64,000 nucleotides of DNA from Ciona savignyi. Lineage: Eukaryota > Chordata > Ascidiacea > Phlebobranchia > Cionidae. The stretch spans positions 1,570,037-1,634,036 of the forward strand of contig CH003046.1 in NCBI GenBank assembly GCA_000149265.1, written 5' to 3'. Both the position numbers and the translations under genes were made by a program. The notes beneath the pieces were generated by a model. The model made no database searches. It had not been told where the DNA came from and was given only the letters and a program-made list of their open reading frames with translations. Position 1 is the stretch's first letter. Each line of letters opens with the position of its first letter. Below are positions 1 to 12,500 of the stretch, piece after piece.

Positions 1-392
1 TACTTGAACCTAATGAATTTGTGGGCTAAACAAAACAAAACCAATAACTGCATTGTATACAACTTCACAATAGCCTAAGTTAACCAAACATTAAACACAT
101 GGCATTTCGATGTATGTTGGTGCTTTAACATACCGGTACCTTGTTTTACCCAACTTGTTCTTCATTATTCTGTTAAACTTCTATGAACATTGTTACAATT
201 GTGTGTACACATTGAAAACTTTTTTGGATTTAAAAATGATAATATAATTAAGGTGTATCAGTATATACTAAAGTGCTAAACAGTATTATAATTTTATGGC
301 TTTTCTTGTATAATTGCTGGGCAATTAAATTGTGGATAAAATTTCATAAATATGATTTATTGTAATAAAAATCAAACATTTCACTTCTTTAG
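1..392 (+). other. Intron upstream of the first visible DOP1 exon
   Basis: AT-rich sequence with no supportable exon. It ends in a good acceptor (pyrimidine-rich run then TTTAG) immediately before the exon that starts at 393. The exon(s) for roughly the first 45 residues of the DOP1 protein must lie before the window. Confidence 0.7.
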
Positions 393-3300
393 GTGTTAAA
401 TCCGAAATTCAAGGTAATTCCGAAGAAGATCACAGTCGGGAAACGCTTGGCTCAATGTATGCATCCAGCTCTACCAGGGGGTGTCCATCTTAAAGCAATC
501 ACTGTTTATGATTCTATTTTCAAGATCATTGCACCTGACCTTCTAAAAGTTGATTTATATGTATACAGGTAATGCCGATATTAGTCGGTGTTGTAATTGT
601 AATTATCAATTTCTATTAACTTTAGCTTTACCTGTAATCTGATACACAAATTGTAACATTGCTTATTTTCAAACCAAGTTAAGTCAGTAAATTTTATTGG
701 ACATTCCAAAGTCATTTACATCAGTGTGATCATTAACAATCATTCATCCATTGTGTTATAAAATGACTAAGCACATGATATAAGCTTGTAAAACAATGTT
801 TTACTACCTAGCAGCTATAGGAGTAAAGGTGATGTTTGATTGCTTTACAAAAAGAGAACATACCAATGTCACAATGTTAGATTACTATGCATTGTTGTAC
901 CAGTGTGTTAAATTACCGGACATTATCATTTATCAATCTTTTAAAAATTATATTATGTATCTACTATATATACATAATATATATAATGTATAAAAATGAC
1001 ACAAAATGTTTTTGATTAGTATTGGTCCCAATGGCTGGTATCCATAACTATACTCTCACATCCATTAATTTTTTTTATTTTCCAGCATGGGAATATTTCC
1101 GTTATTCGCAAATGCGTCCTTGCAAGTACGACCCTGTGCTACTTAACTTATATGAAACCCACATTTTATCGCTCGGAGAATCTTTAAGATGCTCTTTGGA
1201 TGGCTTAGTCCTTGGGCTCCTACCAGGTAAACAACCTATGGATATCAATTATTTTGTTGGAAAATTATGATAAATGGGTTTAATCATTTATGTAATGCTT
1301 TATTTTAAATTATATTCATCTGATTTAAAATATTACACTGATATTGCAAAATGTATAACTATATTCTTAATATGCATATTGTTAAGTTTCGTTTCTATTA
1401 TTTTTGTCAATATTTGATTTCCCATTCGATTATAGAAAATTCTCTAGCTAATTTTCTGATAATTTTGTAAAAGGTACTTACTCTGTTCAACATAGATTTT
1501 ATTCTTGATCAGATAGAGATAAATGCAGATTTTGGTATGCTGTGTTTACATTTTAGATTGCTAATCTTTAGGTAGTGGAAAATGCACGGACTGTTATCAC
1601 ACATGTAATTGTCAGATTACCTTTTGCACACATTCAGGAGCTATTGCAGTGTGTTGTGTTTTTGGAGATTAAGTAATATACTTTTTACCAAATCCTTCAA
1701 TTTGATAGTTTTTTGCTGTGTGACTTGACCAAGGCTACAACAAGTAGCTGAATTTCAACTGAATGTCAGATTTGGCACCAGATGATTGTATTCGAGCTTG
1801 ATTTATGTTTAATACTCCACGTTGTTTGTATGGGCTAGTGATCCAAGTAAATTTTTTTAACCAAGCAATGGCCCTACGGCCTACATGTAAAACCCTAGTA
1901 ATTTGCCTAATTCCTATAGTTATAACTAAGGAACAAGAAACCTATTCCCAAAAGGTGGCCAAAATGCACAATTCCCACCAAACATTCTTGAGTTGTGTAT
2001 GTACTGGTAAACCATACAATTGATTGCAAAATTTGTCTAAATATTAAAAGTGTATCCACCTAGTTTTAAAAAAAAACTTAGCTCTTCCTCATCCCTAAAG
2101 TGGTCTAGATATGATTATTTTATTCATCATTTCATTTCTTTCTGCAATCAATCAATAAAAAAGTGGATTTAAAACAGATTATTTCACACAACAAATTATT
2201 ACGGTATTGTATAACTAGTTTAATAATTCAGTTTCTCTTTAAGTTTGAATATAAATACAAAAAACATAAAATTCATGAAGTTTTACTTATATAGGCCTAG
2301 TCCTTATTGATAATATTTTAGATTTAATGATTTTATATCTGGTTTTTCGAAAATTTATAAAAGTGTCAAAATAAATTTTGCAAAAATCCACTCAAAAAAA
2401 TAATACTGGTAATGGGTAGCCTATACTTGTACAGTTCCGTTGGTGGAATCATTATGAGTTTGCTTGACATTATTCATTGTCATCACTACTGGAATTGTAA
2501 CAAATTTCTCATTAAATTTGATATTTATGACTATGAGTCATTTTACTTTAATATGCACAAAGTTCGGACAAAGCTAAAAATACCTGTAAAATTTCGTAAC
2601 TAACCACCAATAAAATAACCATAAAATGTCTAAAGTAACCACCGATAGTCTATTTAAATCTAATTTAAACATTGGTTCCAAAAAGGTCATTTCTGGTTAG
2701 TTGTCATTAAAAATTTTTTTTCCATTGGCAGGTTTGGATGAAGGTACCGAGCACTTTGACCGCACCGACCTTTTGTTGGAGCGAGTGTGTGAGCGAGTGG
2801 GAGCACTGGACTTCTACTCTGCGGTGTGGCGATGTATTCTGTCCTCCACCTCTGCAAGGTTGTCCGCTGTCCAACTCATTCTTCGTCGCTATAATCGGAA
2901 ACGAACGACAGAAGATCAACTTTATATCATCGGATCTGATTTGGAAGTCATGGTAACCAAAGATGTTTTATATCCAATAAGTATGCAAATGTTGTTTTTT
3001 TGGGAATAATTTTAATTTCATATGTTAATGGTGTAATCATGTAGGCTACCGCCATCGGTAATGTATATGTCAGGAGAGATGTTGAAGATTATTCTATGTT
3101 TAATTTATAACAGGTATACTGTATGTAACTATGTATGTTGGCTGTTGAAGTTAAATTCGACCATTAATTAATTGAGTGCTTAGTCAGTTAAATCTAAGGG
3201 ACTTTAAATGAAAACTAATAAAAGGCTTTGGGGTGTTATTGTTTTTCTTTTCACATGACTTAACATTAATAGCCTAAAGCTTTAACCACATGATTGGCCT

Positions 3301-3555
3301 TAATTACATTATCGTTCTCAAACCTTTTCATTGTGTAAATGGTACTAAACTTAAAGGTTACTGCACTGTGTCATTCACTTCAAGACAACCTAGTGCTGAC
3401 TCAGCGTGCTTCGTTGGATGTCCTAATATTCTGTTGCCCACTATCAAATCTTCCTGTTCTGTACACCGATGCTTGCATGCTGTTGGAAGCTGCTCTTCAG
3501 TGCCTTTTACGAAGGGATATGTCTCTAAATCGACGTCTATATTCATGGTTATTAG
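393..3555 (+). CDS. dop1: DOP1 exons 1-4 of the window: N-terminal Dopey domain
   Basis: Exons: 393-568, 1086-1226, 2732-2952, 3357-3555. They encode the most conserved part of the family. The first contains KVIPKKITVGKRLAQ, the second FPLFANAS and LNLYETHILSLGESL, the third EDQLYIIGSDLEVM, the fourth LRRDMSLNRRLYSWLLG; all are close to vertebrate DOP1. Phases are 2, 1, 0 and 1 at the successive donors. The second exon needs a one-base correction near 1,134 to connect its two halves. The acceptor of the fourth exon (TTAAAG before 3357) has a weak pyrimidine tract, so that start is less certain. Confidence 0.92.
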
Positions 3556-6500
3556 GTGGGGGTATCCATATTCACATTAATATATAAACTAGAATTATTC
3601 TAGATCAATATCTTGAATCTAGAATTTTAAACCGCTCTGAAATATACTCAAAGACCAAATAATTCAGTTTTATTAATAACTCAATACCACAATTAATTGC
3701 CCATGGTGTGTTTTAAACAAAGAATTGTCTTAAAATGTAACATCAGAAAAATGTGGCCTCTGATTTGAATTAAACCCAAGTGTTGGGATAACAACCCACA
3801 AGCTGACCATTAAGCTTCCAAAATTGGACGAGGGAGTTGTAGGTTCAATTCTCACTCAAAGCTAAATTTTAATGTTTTAGAACAGGGATGTCCAACCTTT
3901 TATTGTAATGGGCCGCATTGTCACTTAAAATAATGCAATGGGCCGCAGAACCTATTAAATTTCAATAAAAATGGCAGGGTTCGAATAAATGGTTTTGAAA
4001 TGATTTGCGAAATGCGCGGATAAGGAACGCTCGAAAAAAAATTTGGTTATGATAAATTGCCTTAAACGACCAGAAAGATATTTATTTCATAAAGCAGACA
4101 GTACCGTTATTTAGTAGTACAGTAATGATAAATTGCAATAAACGTAAATTCAAAAGGGGTGTGCCGCATCTCGCCAATTATAAATAAAGGAATCGAGCTA
4201 TATTAACGCATAATGGCCATTATTGCCTTGTGATAGCAATGCTTGTTATGCGTCAATAATGCAAAGTAAAGCCAAGGGTAAATAAATAATGTTATGTTGA
4301 ACATAGAGATACTAATATACATATATTAGTATCTCTATGATGTTGAAGGCAAACGATGTTATATTAACGTGTTGAGGATTTATTATTAAAAGTGCGCGAA
4401 ATCAGTACCGGTAATTTATATTTTCGCGAGTTAGTTAAATTTTGTAATTCGCAAACTTTAGAAAACGTTTCGCGAATAGCGATTCGCGATCCCTTAATTC
4501 CAACCCTGAATGGGTACATAAAGAAACAATTAAAAGCCAATAATTTCATCTTTGAAAAAAGGAACAAATAACACACATATAGAAAGAAACAAAAACTTAT
4601 TTCTGCAATACAAAGTCAATGAGATAAGTGTTTGTCGTCCGTCGGTTTCTTTCTGCAGTTTTGATGTTTACTGCGTCCCTAAAAGCTGACTGATACATTT
4701 GAATTAGGCCAAGATTTAAAGTTCGAAATACTACTTAGAGTAAAAATGACTAGCGGGCCGCACAAAAATCTCAGGTGGGCCGCAGTGCGGCCCCGCGGGC
4801 GGGCCGCAGGTTGGACATCCCTGTTTTAGAAATTCACTGAATGTGTTCAGTTCCCGGTCCATAATCTTAGTTTTCTTCCTTCAGGCATGGACCAGAGCAA
4901 GCAGAGCAGTGTTTCCAGTTTGGAAAGCACCGAAACTCCAACGTATTTTGAGAATCATTCAAAACAATTGCTTGTGGAATCACTGCAACATATGTTGGAC
5001 ACACAGACTGAAAAGATGCCCCGTCTTCATTACGTAACTCACTTTGAATATATTTAAATTAACTTCATACAAACTTGTATATGTAATTAACCATTGGTTT
5101 ATGGCATTATGTATCTTTAAGCAATACTTAGTGGACATCACCTGAAGCCAGTGGTTTATTGATTTAAACCACAACCTGAAATAACCTCGCAATAATTTAC
5201 AACACACTAATATTACTAGTGTGCCTAAGGTAATCCATCGATTACCCATTTAATAAACCTCGTGTATTTTGGTTTGGTAATTTGGGACCCATAAGCCTGC
5301 TTAAAACATTGATATAAATGATATTGCCATAATTAGTTAACACATAGTTGTCATTTTGGTTTAATACTGACTGTTGCACCTTGGAGGTAAGTGATACTTC
5401 ATGACCATCATACTTTTACATCCCTGAATAATAAGCCTCGTTGTCCCTGGGTGAATAGTTGTTCTTGGGCAAGAGACCCAGCAGATATCATATGGAACCA
5501 ATGAATTAATAGGTTGTAGTTTTACTAAAACTGAAAGAACGTCTTAATCAGGATAGCCGGTGCTTTTTTTCCTATTCACTAGTATAAAACATTAATATCC
5601 TATCCTAACTCTTAACATCCTGGAACATTTACAGACATCAATTATAGAGGAGTTATTTCCTCTACGCATTCTTGTGAGTTTGTTAGACAAGTCTGAAGTT
5701 GGTCCTGTCGTCATTGAAAGTGTTCTTCTCCAAGTTTTCAGGTAACATCACCCCTACTGGTATGATTTAGATTATCCTAACATCGGCAATGCTGGAAGAT
5801 AATCGTAGTAATTAGTGGATTGGCTGGTTATTTACCATGATCCAGGCAAAGTTCTTTTAGTGCTTTGCTCAAGGACACAACCAACTGGACAACTGGATTT
5901 AATTCTGCCATTTTGGTGAACCTCCCAAATCTCTGAACTAATCAGTCTGAACTAACCAGTCGACTGAACTAACCAGTCAGATATATTTAACTTCATAATT
6001 TAAGTTTCTCATTTATATAACAGTCTAAGTAAAGTAACATATTTATAACACTAAATCCCATTACAGACTTCTGGAAGCTGCTGTCAACCGAATTAAATCC
6101 ACTTTTCAGTAAGTTCACCCTGCTTAGCCAAACTTCTATGTCACGAATAATATGAAATATTCCAGGCAGCCGCATGATAATGAGAAGAAAAATTCACTTA
6201 TCGGAGAAGTTTGTAAAACAGCAAATTTGCTGCTTGGTGTGTTTGAACCTGGCTATATTTGGAAGTTTCTGTCGAAAATATTATTTTCCAACTATCCGGG
6301 CTGTAAAGAAAAACAGTTGAGTTTCTTAAATGTTTTTCCAAATTAAAACTTTAAAAATGTATTTACATTACTGGGTAGGGTATTTTATTCCAGTGTGTGG
6401 CATAACGACATAATATAGGTATAAATGTGATAGCCAATAAAATGAAGTGCTTTTTTAAGACGTTTCTGTAGAAATCCCTTTTTCCATTTTTGATCAATGA

Positions 6501-9500
6501 ATGTTGAAATGCATTTCTACTGAAACATATCACATAAAAAGCACATAATTTTACTGCCTGCCTATAACTGTTATACTACGAAATGTTATACATCCATCTA
6601 ATCCATGCATAATGCTCAAAAGAATTCAGGTAATTGTTGTAATATGTCATCCTCTCATAATAGGGTTGCCGAAGCTATATTAGTTTGTTGGAAATAACAT
6701 TAAATTTTAACCGACACTTTTTGTCCATCTAATCGACACAACGTCGATTTAAATGCCCTGCTCAGTGCCGCAACAGCACAAATAGTGGTTAAAGAAGATA
6801 TTGCACTGCAAATAAAGAGGCTGCCAAACTATGAGAAAGAGTATGGAGTATTGCTAGGGAAAAACATTCTAGCCCATGACCAATTCCATTCATTTATTCT
6901 ATATACCTTTTTGAATAAGAAAGATGATGTCATTGTGCTGAAATATATTTTTCTATATTAATCTAGCTGACATAGATCTATAATCGTTTTAAAAACTTTT
7001 TTTAACAAACCTACTGTTAAGTGTTTATTTTTTAACTTTTTTAATTTGTTGATTAAACTATGTTCATTACTGGAGCAGGGGTGGTTCTTCATTGTCTGAA
7101 AGTTGCCGTTTTGTGCATCTTCTTCTAACGGTTGTTGATTTGGAAAGTTACATTGAGGTACTTACTTTGTAATTTCAATTTACTCTCTAGTTCTGCTTAC
7201 ATTTTATTGCGCATGACTTTTCCACAACCCTCTTATGTGCCTTTCGAGTTAGAAGACATGATTAATTGTGCTTTAGGACTTTAGTTTGATTGTATAGTAG
7301 TCATGTTTTATTACTATTAAGGGAAAGTCTTGTTACAACCCATTAATCTAGCCTTTTCCAAAGACAATCCACTAATTACTGAAGAGTTTCGACTATACAA
7401 TCTTTCGCCCGGAAAGCAATGCACTTACCGAATAAGCTATTTCACCTGATAAGTTTACATGAGCTGGCCTCACTTCAGATATTTTAAACATCCACCATGA
7501 TAAAAATTCATTTAAAGAAATGCAATATTTACCTATTTACAGATCCAAACTATTAGTCTTCCTGCTTTGATGTGCAAACTTGCTGGAGTAATGAGAGAGG
7601 ATATTGCCAATCTAACATATGCACAGCTCTTCGATGGCTTGACCACATGCAACATGCTACTCGAGCATTCTCAACCTGTGCAGCCCAGTGTGGGTATCCT
7701 CTTCTCCGTACCTGTGTAGTGAATAAGCATGACCATTCACCTAATCTGTGGATGAGATTATTAGATGTAAAAACACAAATTTGAGCTCATCGCCATGTTA
7801 TCAAACCTAGAAATGTGTTGTGTTGTATATGAAAAAGTTTTTAATGCGTTAGTTCAACTTATTTTTCATCTTGGTAACACACAACTGATTAGTTAGTGGC
7901 AAGTTCAGATATTGTCATTTCAGTGAAGTACACAACCAACTAACAAGTGGCTGGTTTCAATCTAATCTCAACAATGTAACCTACTGAACTAACTGTTCTT
8001 AAAAAAGTTCGCTTTGTATATAAACAACCTTAAATTAAGAGATACCAACTTATATGTGGGCATATAGTGGTTTATGATTGCTTTAAATGACCTGTTTCCC
8101 ATTATGTTAACATGAAACTTATCATTTTCCAGCATATGGGTTCACCTGGATCACAAGAAAGTATAGAAGGGGAAGATGGACCAGATAATTCAGCACCGGA
8201 ACCATTGCATGACTCTAGTGTATCTGACTGTGCAAACATTTTGCTTTCTTTTCTTGAATGTTTGGTAGAACTAAAACTGAATGGGACAAGGTAAGAGCTA
8301 AGTTTGGTTAGTTAGTCTTAGCAATAAAGGAGGTTTAATATTTGAATATTAACTTGCACTTGTTAATACGGTTACCACATTCTATATTGCCAGAGATAAT
8401 ATTCGAAACTACCTCAAAATATTGGAAGCCAGCGATCCAGGACTCCATCCAAAGGATGAACAACAAATCAATTTTTCAATCGAATCTCCTGAAGCAAGTT
8501 CTGGTAAGCATGGATGTTATGCATTAAATGGGGTTGTGATGGATTTGTGGTTATGTTTGCTGTCAGAATTGTCTGTATACAACAATGCAATGCTGCTACT
8601 TGTATGTTGAAGAAACTACAGTGTAACTTTATGTTCACCTCCACATGTGTTTTATATTCCAAACCCTAAAAACTATTTACCTTCTGCTCATATAATAAAA
8701 ATATGTTAGAACCGTTTTTTTTTTATTATCCTTCTAGGTTTGGAAAAATCGGAAATATAATAACACAGCCACTAGATAGAGCAACTGATGGCCATTGTAA
8801 GGTTACCAGAGCTGATATAGAAACGTTGAAGTGTGGTGAAAAAAAATTGTTTTTGCATTTTACCAACCAATTAAGCCACAGAGTTTAATCAAAGGCGGTT
8901 AAGTGCCTTGCGAAAAAAACACAATGAATTTGCCTTTATCTTCCATCTTCTTTCTCTGCAGTTAGTGATCCAGAAGATTCATCAGTGAATGTTGTCGACA
9001 TTTTCAACTTATCCTGCAGTCTCTTGCTCAACTTTGCGTGTTTTCCTGTGTACTGCAATGGACAGATGTCGCTTTCTGACCCAAATAAGATAATTTCTTC
9101 ACTCTCCACGTAAGTGCATGATAATGGTTTATTACTAAATTATGCAAAGTAATTAAGAAGTTGCCATGATTGGTGCCTTATTAGCAGGACTGACTCATTA
9201 GTATGTAAGTCTGTGTTGTGCAGATATTGCTCCACTCCAGTGGTAACAAGTGGGCTGTTTACACTATGTCATTCCTACCACCATACTATATGTACTTGGT
9301 GTATATATTAGGCTGTATCAACCCACCTACATGTAGATATCTTATATATTCCGAACTCCTAGATTTCCAGCATGGCTGCAGTCATTACTATGGTGTGCAT
9401 GTGGTGCCTCCCACCAGCTTGGTCCTACATTTGTCATCTCTTCCACCGCTGTGTCCACCATCTTGGATTTGATTGCACTCACTCAAAGTATCCCCCATGA

Positions 9501-12500
9501 CACAGGTAAACACACCCCAAAAACTCTTCAGTTTCTCCAGCCGGTTAAAATTGAACATTTCTAAATATATGTTTATTGCAAATATAGAGCATACTTACAC
9601 GTCATTTCCCCTTACAGAATCCGATTGTTCCAACGGCATCATCTCAGTGAAGGTGCTTTCCCCCATCACCCCAGCCCACATTCACATGCTCACTGAGGAA
9701 ACCAACTTTTACCAGCTTTTGACCAAACAATTGTGGATGGTAAGATAACATCCTCATTTAAGTGATGGAGATATAAACCTATGGGTGGGTGAATGTGTTA
9801 TTTTTATTGGGGCTGGTGGGAAAATCTACATTAAAGGACTTAACCATGGTTATTGTTGGGTAACTCGTGTCCACAGTCCGGCTGCTGAAGCTATGGCAGT
9901 TTTGAACACTTTTTAGACCTAAATCCACTTTGTCCAAATCCTAAAAGTGCCTTGCCCAAGGACATAGCCAACTAGAGTCTCTAGCAATAGGGTTTGATCC
10001 AACCACCTTTAGGCTTATGATCTAATGCACTACATGTATGAGCTAACCTGCCTAACATATTTATACCACTTAATCTTGTGAACAATAACATTAAGAATGT
10101 TCCCTATTGTGTTCTTAGCTGTTTAACCCCATTGTTGAAATTATTAACCCTAATCCCTTAGACTCATATCAATAACCTATAAACAAAACCCTGGTGTTAT
10201 AGTGGAAAAAAGGTAATTTTTAGCATTCCAAGTCAATTGTGCTGTGGTGAATGATATTAAGTATGTGCCGTGGAATTTTTAGTATCGGCAATTTTGTCTT
10301 GCCACTATAAGTTTTTACCCAATGTGTCTCTTGTCACCATGTTAAAAGATGGGGAGTTGAATTATCACTCGTTGTGTACCAGGTACTAGGGGAAGATCGG
10401 ATGTATCAGCATCATCTGACCTCCGTTCAACTTCTGCTTCGTCTCCATTCCATGGCTCCGGACTCTCGTTGTGAGGATGTGATCCTTGCAGACATCATCC
10501 ACCAAGATAAGGTTTGCCACTGCAGAGATATTGCTTCACTGTATATACTCGCCTGAACCCAAAGGCTTAACTGCCTGAACAAGAACTGTAGCAGTGTCTC
10601 CACTGAATGCAACGTTACAATCGCTTCTGCATTTTCCCATTCCCAGGGATAATCATGATTATTCATTCCCACTATTACCTGGATAGCTGTAGATATTAAA
10701 TATAATTATAACAGCAAATAAGGCTTAAAATTGGTTTTATTCAGCAGAGTTGTTAAGTTTGGTGTTATAACAATGTACGGCCACTAGACTGCGCTGTGGT
10801 GTCACTGTGCAAGGCAATAAACGGGTCCAACAGCCTAAACTTTGATTCAACTTAGTTAAATATTGCAGTTAATATTATCTAAACATTATAAAACAGCTTC
10901 AGCTATCCGAGTGTGAACAGATAGAGTACTGCAGATTACTCATATTGTAAAGACTGTAGTTTCTTAGCTCTGGTGTGTGGCATGAGTGTCCGTTTCATTC
11001 TGCACTTCACTGTATTACAATGATTTTTCCAGAAAGTCCGTTTCCATTCACTCCAGAAGTTCTGCAATTTGTGGCATCTGACCCGTGTGCTTGCCTCACA
11101 GAAGACAGCTTTGCACACTGGAACGCAATTCAAAGCTTTCAACAGGTGGGCTTATTGACTCTTCGTACAGATTTAAGTACTTGTTGCATAACTGATCAAG
11201 TTAGTCCTGTCGGTTAGCTCAGTGGGTTGGAGCATAGGCCGCCGGCCCAAAGGTTGTGGTGTCAAAACCAACAGATTACTAGTCAGTGCAAGATTGTGTC
11301 CTTGACTTTCTGGACAATTCCCTCAACTGTCTTTGTCTTATACCAGTATATTTAAATCGATCGATCAAAAAACTGCATAAGCTACGGCAGCTCGACTGGG
11401 CACAAGGTCACACAGAAAGTTGTCAGGGTGGAAATAACAATTTTAAATAAAGTTGTGAAATAATTAGACACACGATAAAACAGTAAAAGTGGTTTACAAT
11501 GTCAGGTAAAAAATATGCAACAACAAGGCACTCTGTCAGATGATTACCAAGGTTAAGGGACAAATTATTATTTAACAAGTCAATTTTCGTTCTTTTTAAA
11601 ATATATATTTCATCACAATTGGCATTCGTAGTATCTTATTCAAAAGACTATTTATTTTTACTTAAATCTTTGTTTACCATGTCGATGGTGATTTTGTGTA
11701 AGAATCAGTTACTCTGGTGGTTATTACAAAGGTTATAATTACATTGTCTCATACACTAGAAGATAATTATAAGGATCTTTAGAACCCAGCGAATTAATGG
11801 GTACTACCAAATTGAAGGTACGTGTCTATCATACACAACACACTGCAATAGCTCCAGTAACCCGACGATGGGCGCGAGGTGATCTGACGATTGCCCGTGT
11901 GATAACCCCCTTGGTTTTCCCATTCTCGGGGATAAACATGAATATCCTATCCTATCATTTTCTCACAAACTACATTCTGTCCCCAGATGCTTGTTCTCCG
12001 TGGTTGATTATTTATCCCTCGATCGCTCTCATCTGAGCTCCGACTCCAACCTCTTCCAACTTGATCCCGGAGGTGATTCCATCGGCATGACGACCGCATC
12101 CTCGTGGTTGAGGAGGTCGCTTGAGGAGAAGGATCTCTCCCGCATCCTCGAACCATTCCTCATGCTCCTCCTGCATCCTTCCACCCACAGCTCACCAGAG
12201 ATCGTCAAAACAAATTCTCCCGGTTTGTTAATTATTTACCTCAAGACAGCAGACATACAAATAAAATAAGAAACAGGATAGGATATTTATGTAACAGGTT
12301 AGGATATTTATGTTTTATTCCGTAAATTAAAATGCGCTAACCATATCACACTCTAATCGCTAGATTACATTATACCACCTTTTGGGTAGCCGGAGATATT
12401 GCAGTATGGTGTGTAAAATTAAGAAATTTCTTCAGTTTTAGTAGAACCAATTAATTCGCTGGGTTTAGGCAATGTCTGCTAGGTACATTGCCCAAGAACA

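Noticed and set aside
4364..4576. Minus-strand open frame inside the hAT element
   Set aside because: No resemblance to hAT transposase; short and AT-rich. The element is treated as non-autonomous.
11205..11275. Possible tRNA gene
   Set aside because: A-box and B-box similarity, but no acceptor-stem pairing or anticodon loop can be folded, and the SINE core follows. It is the head of a SINE.
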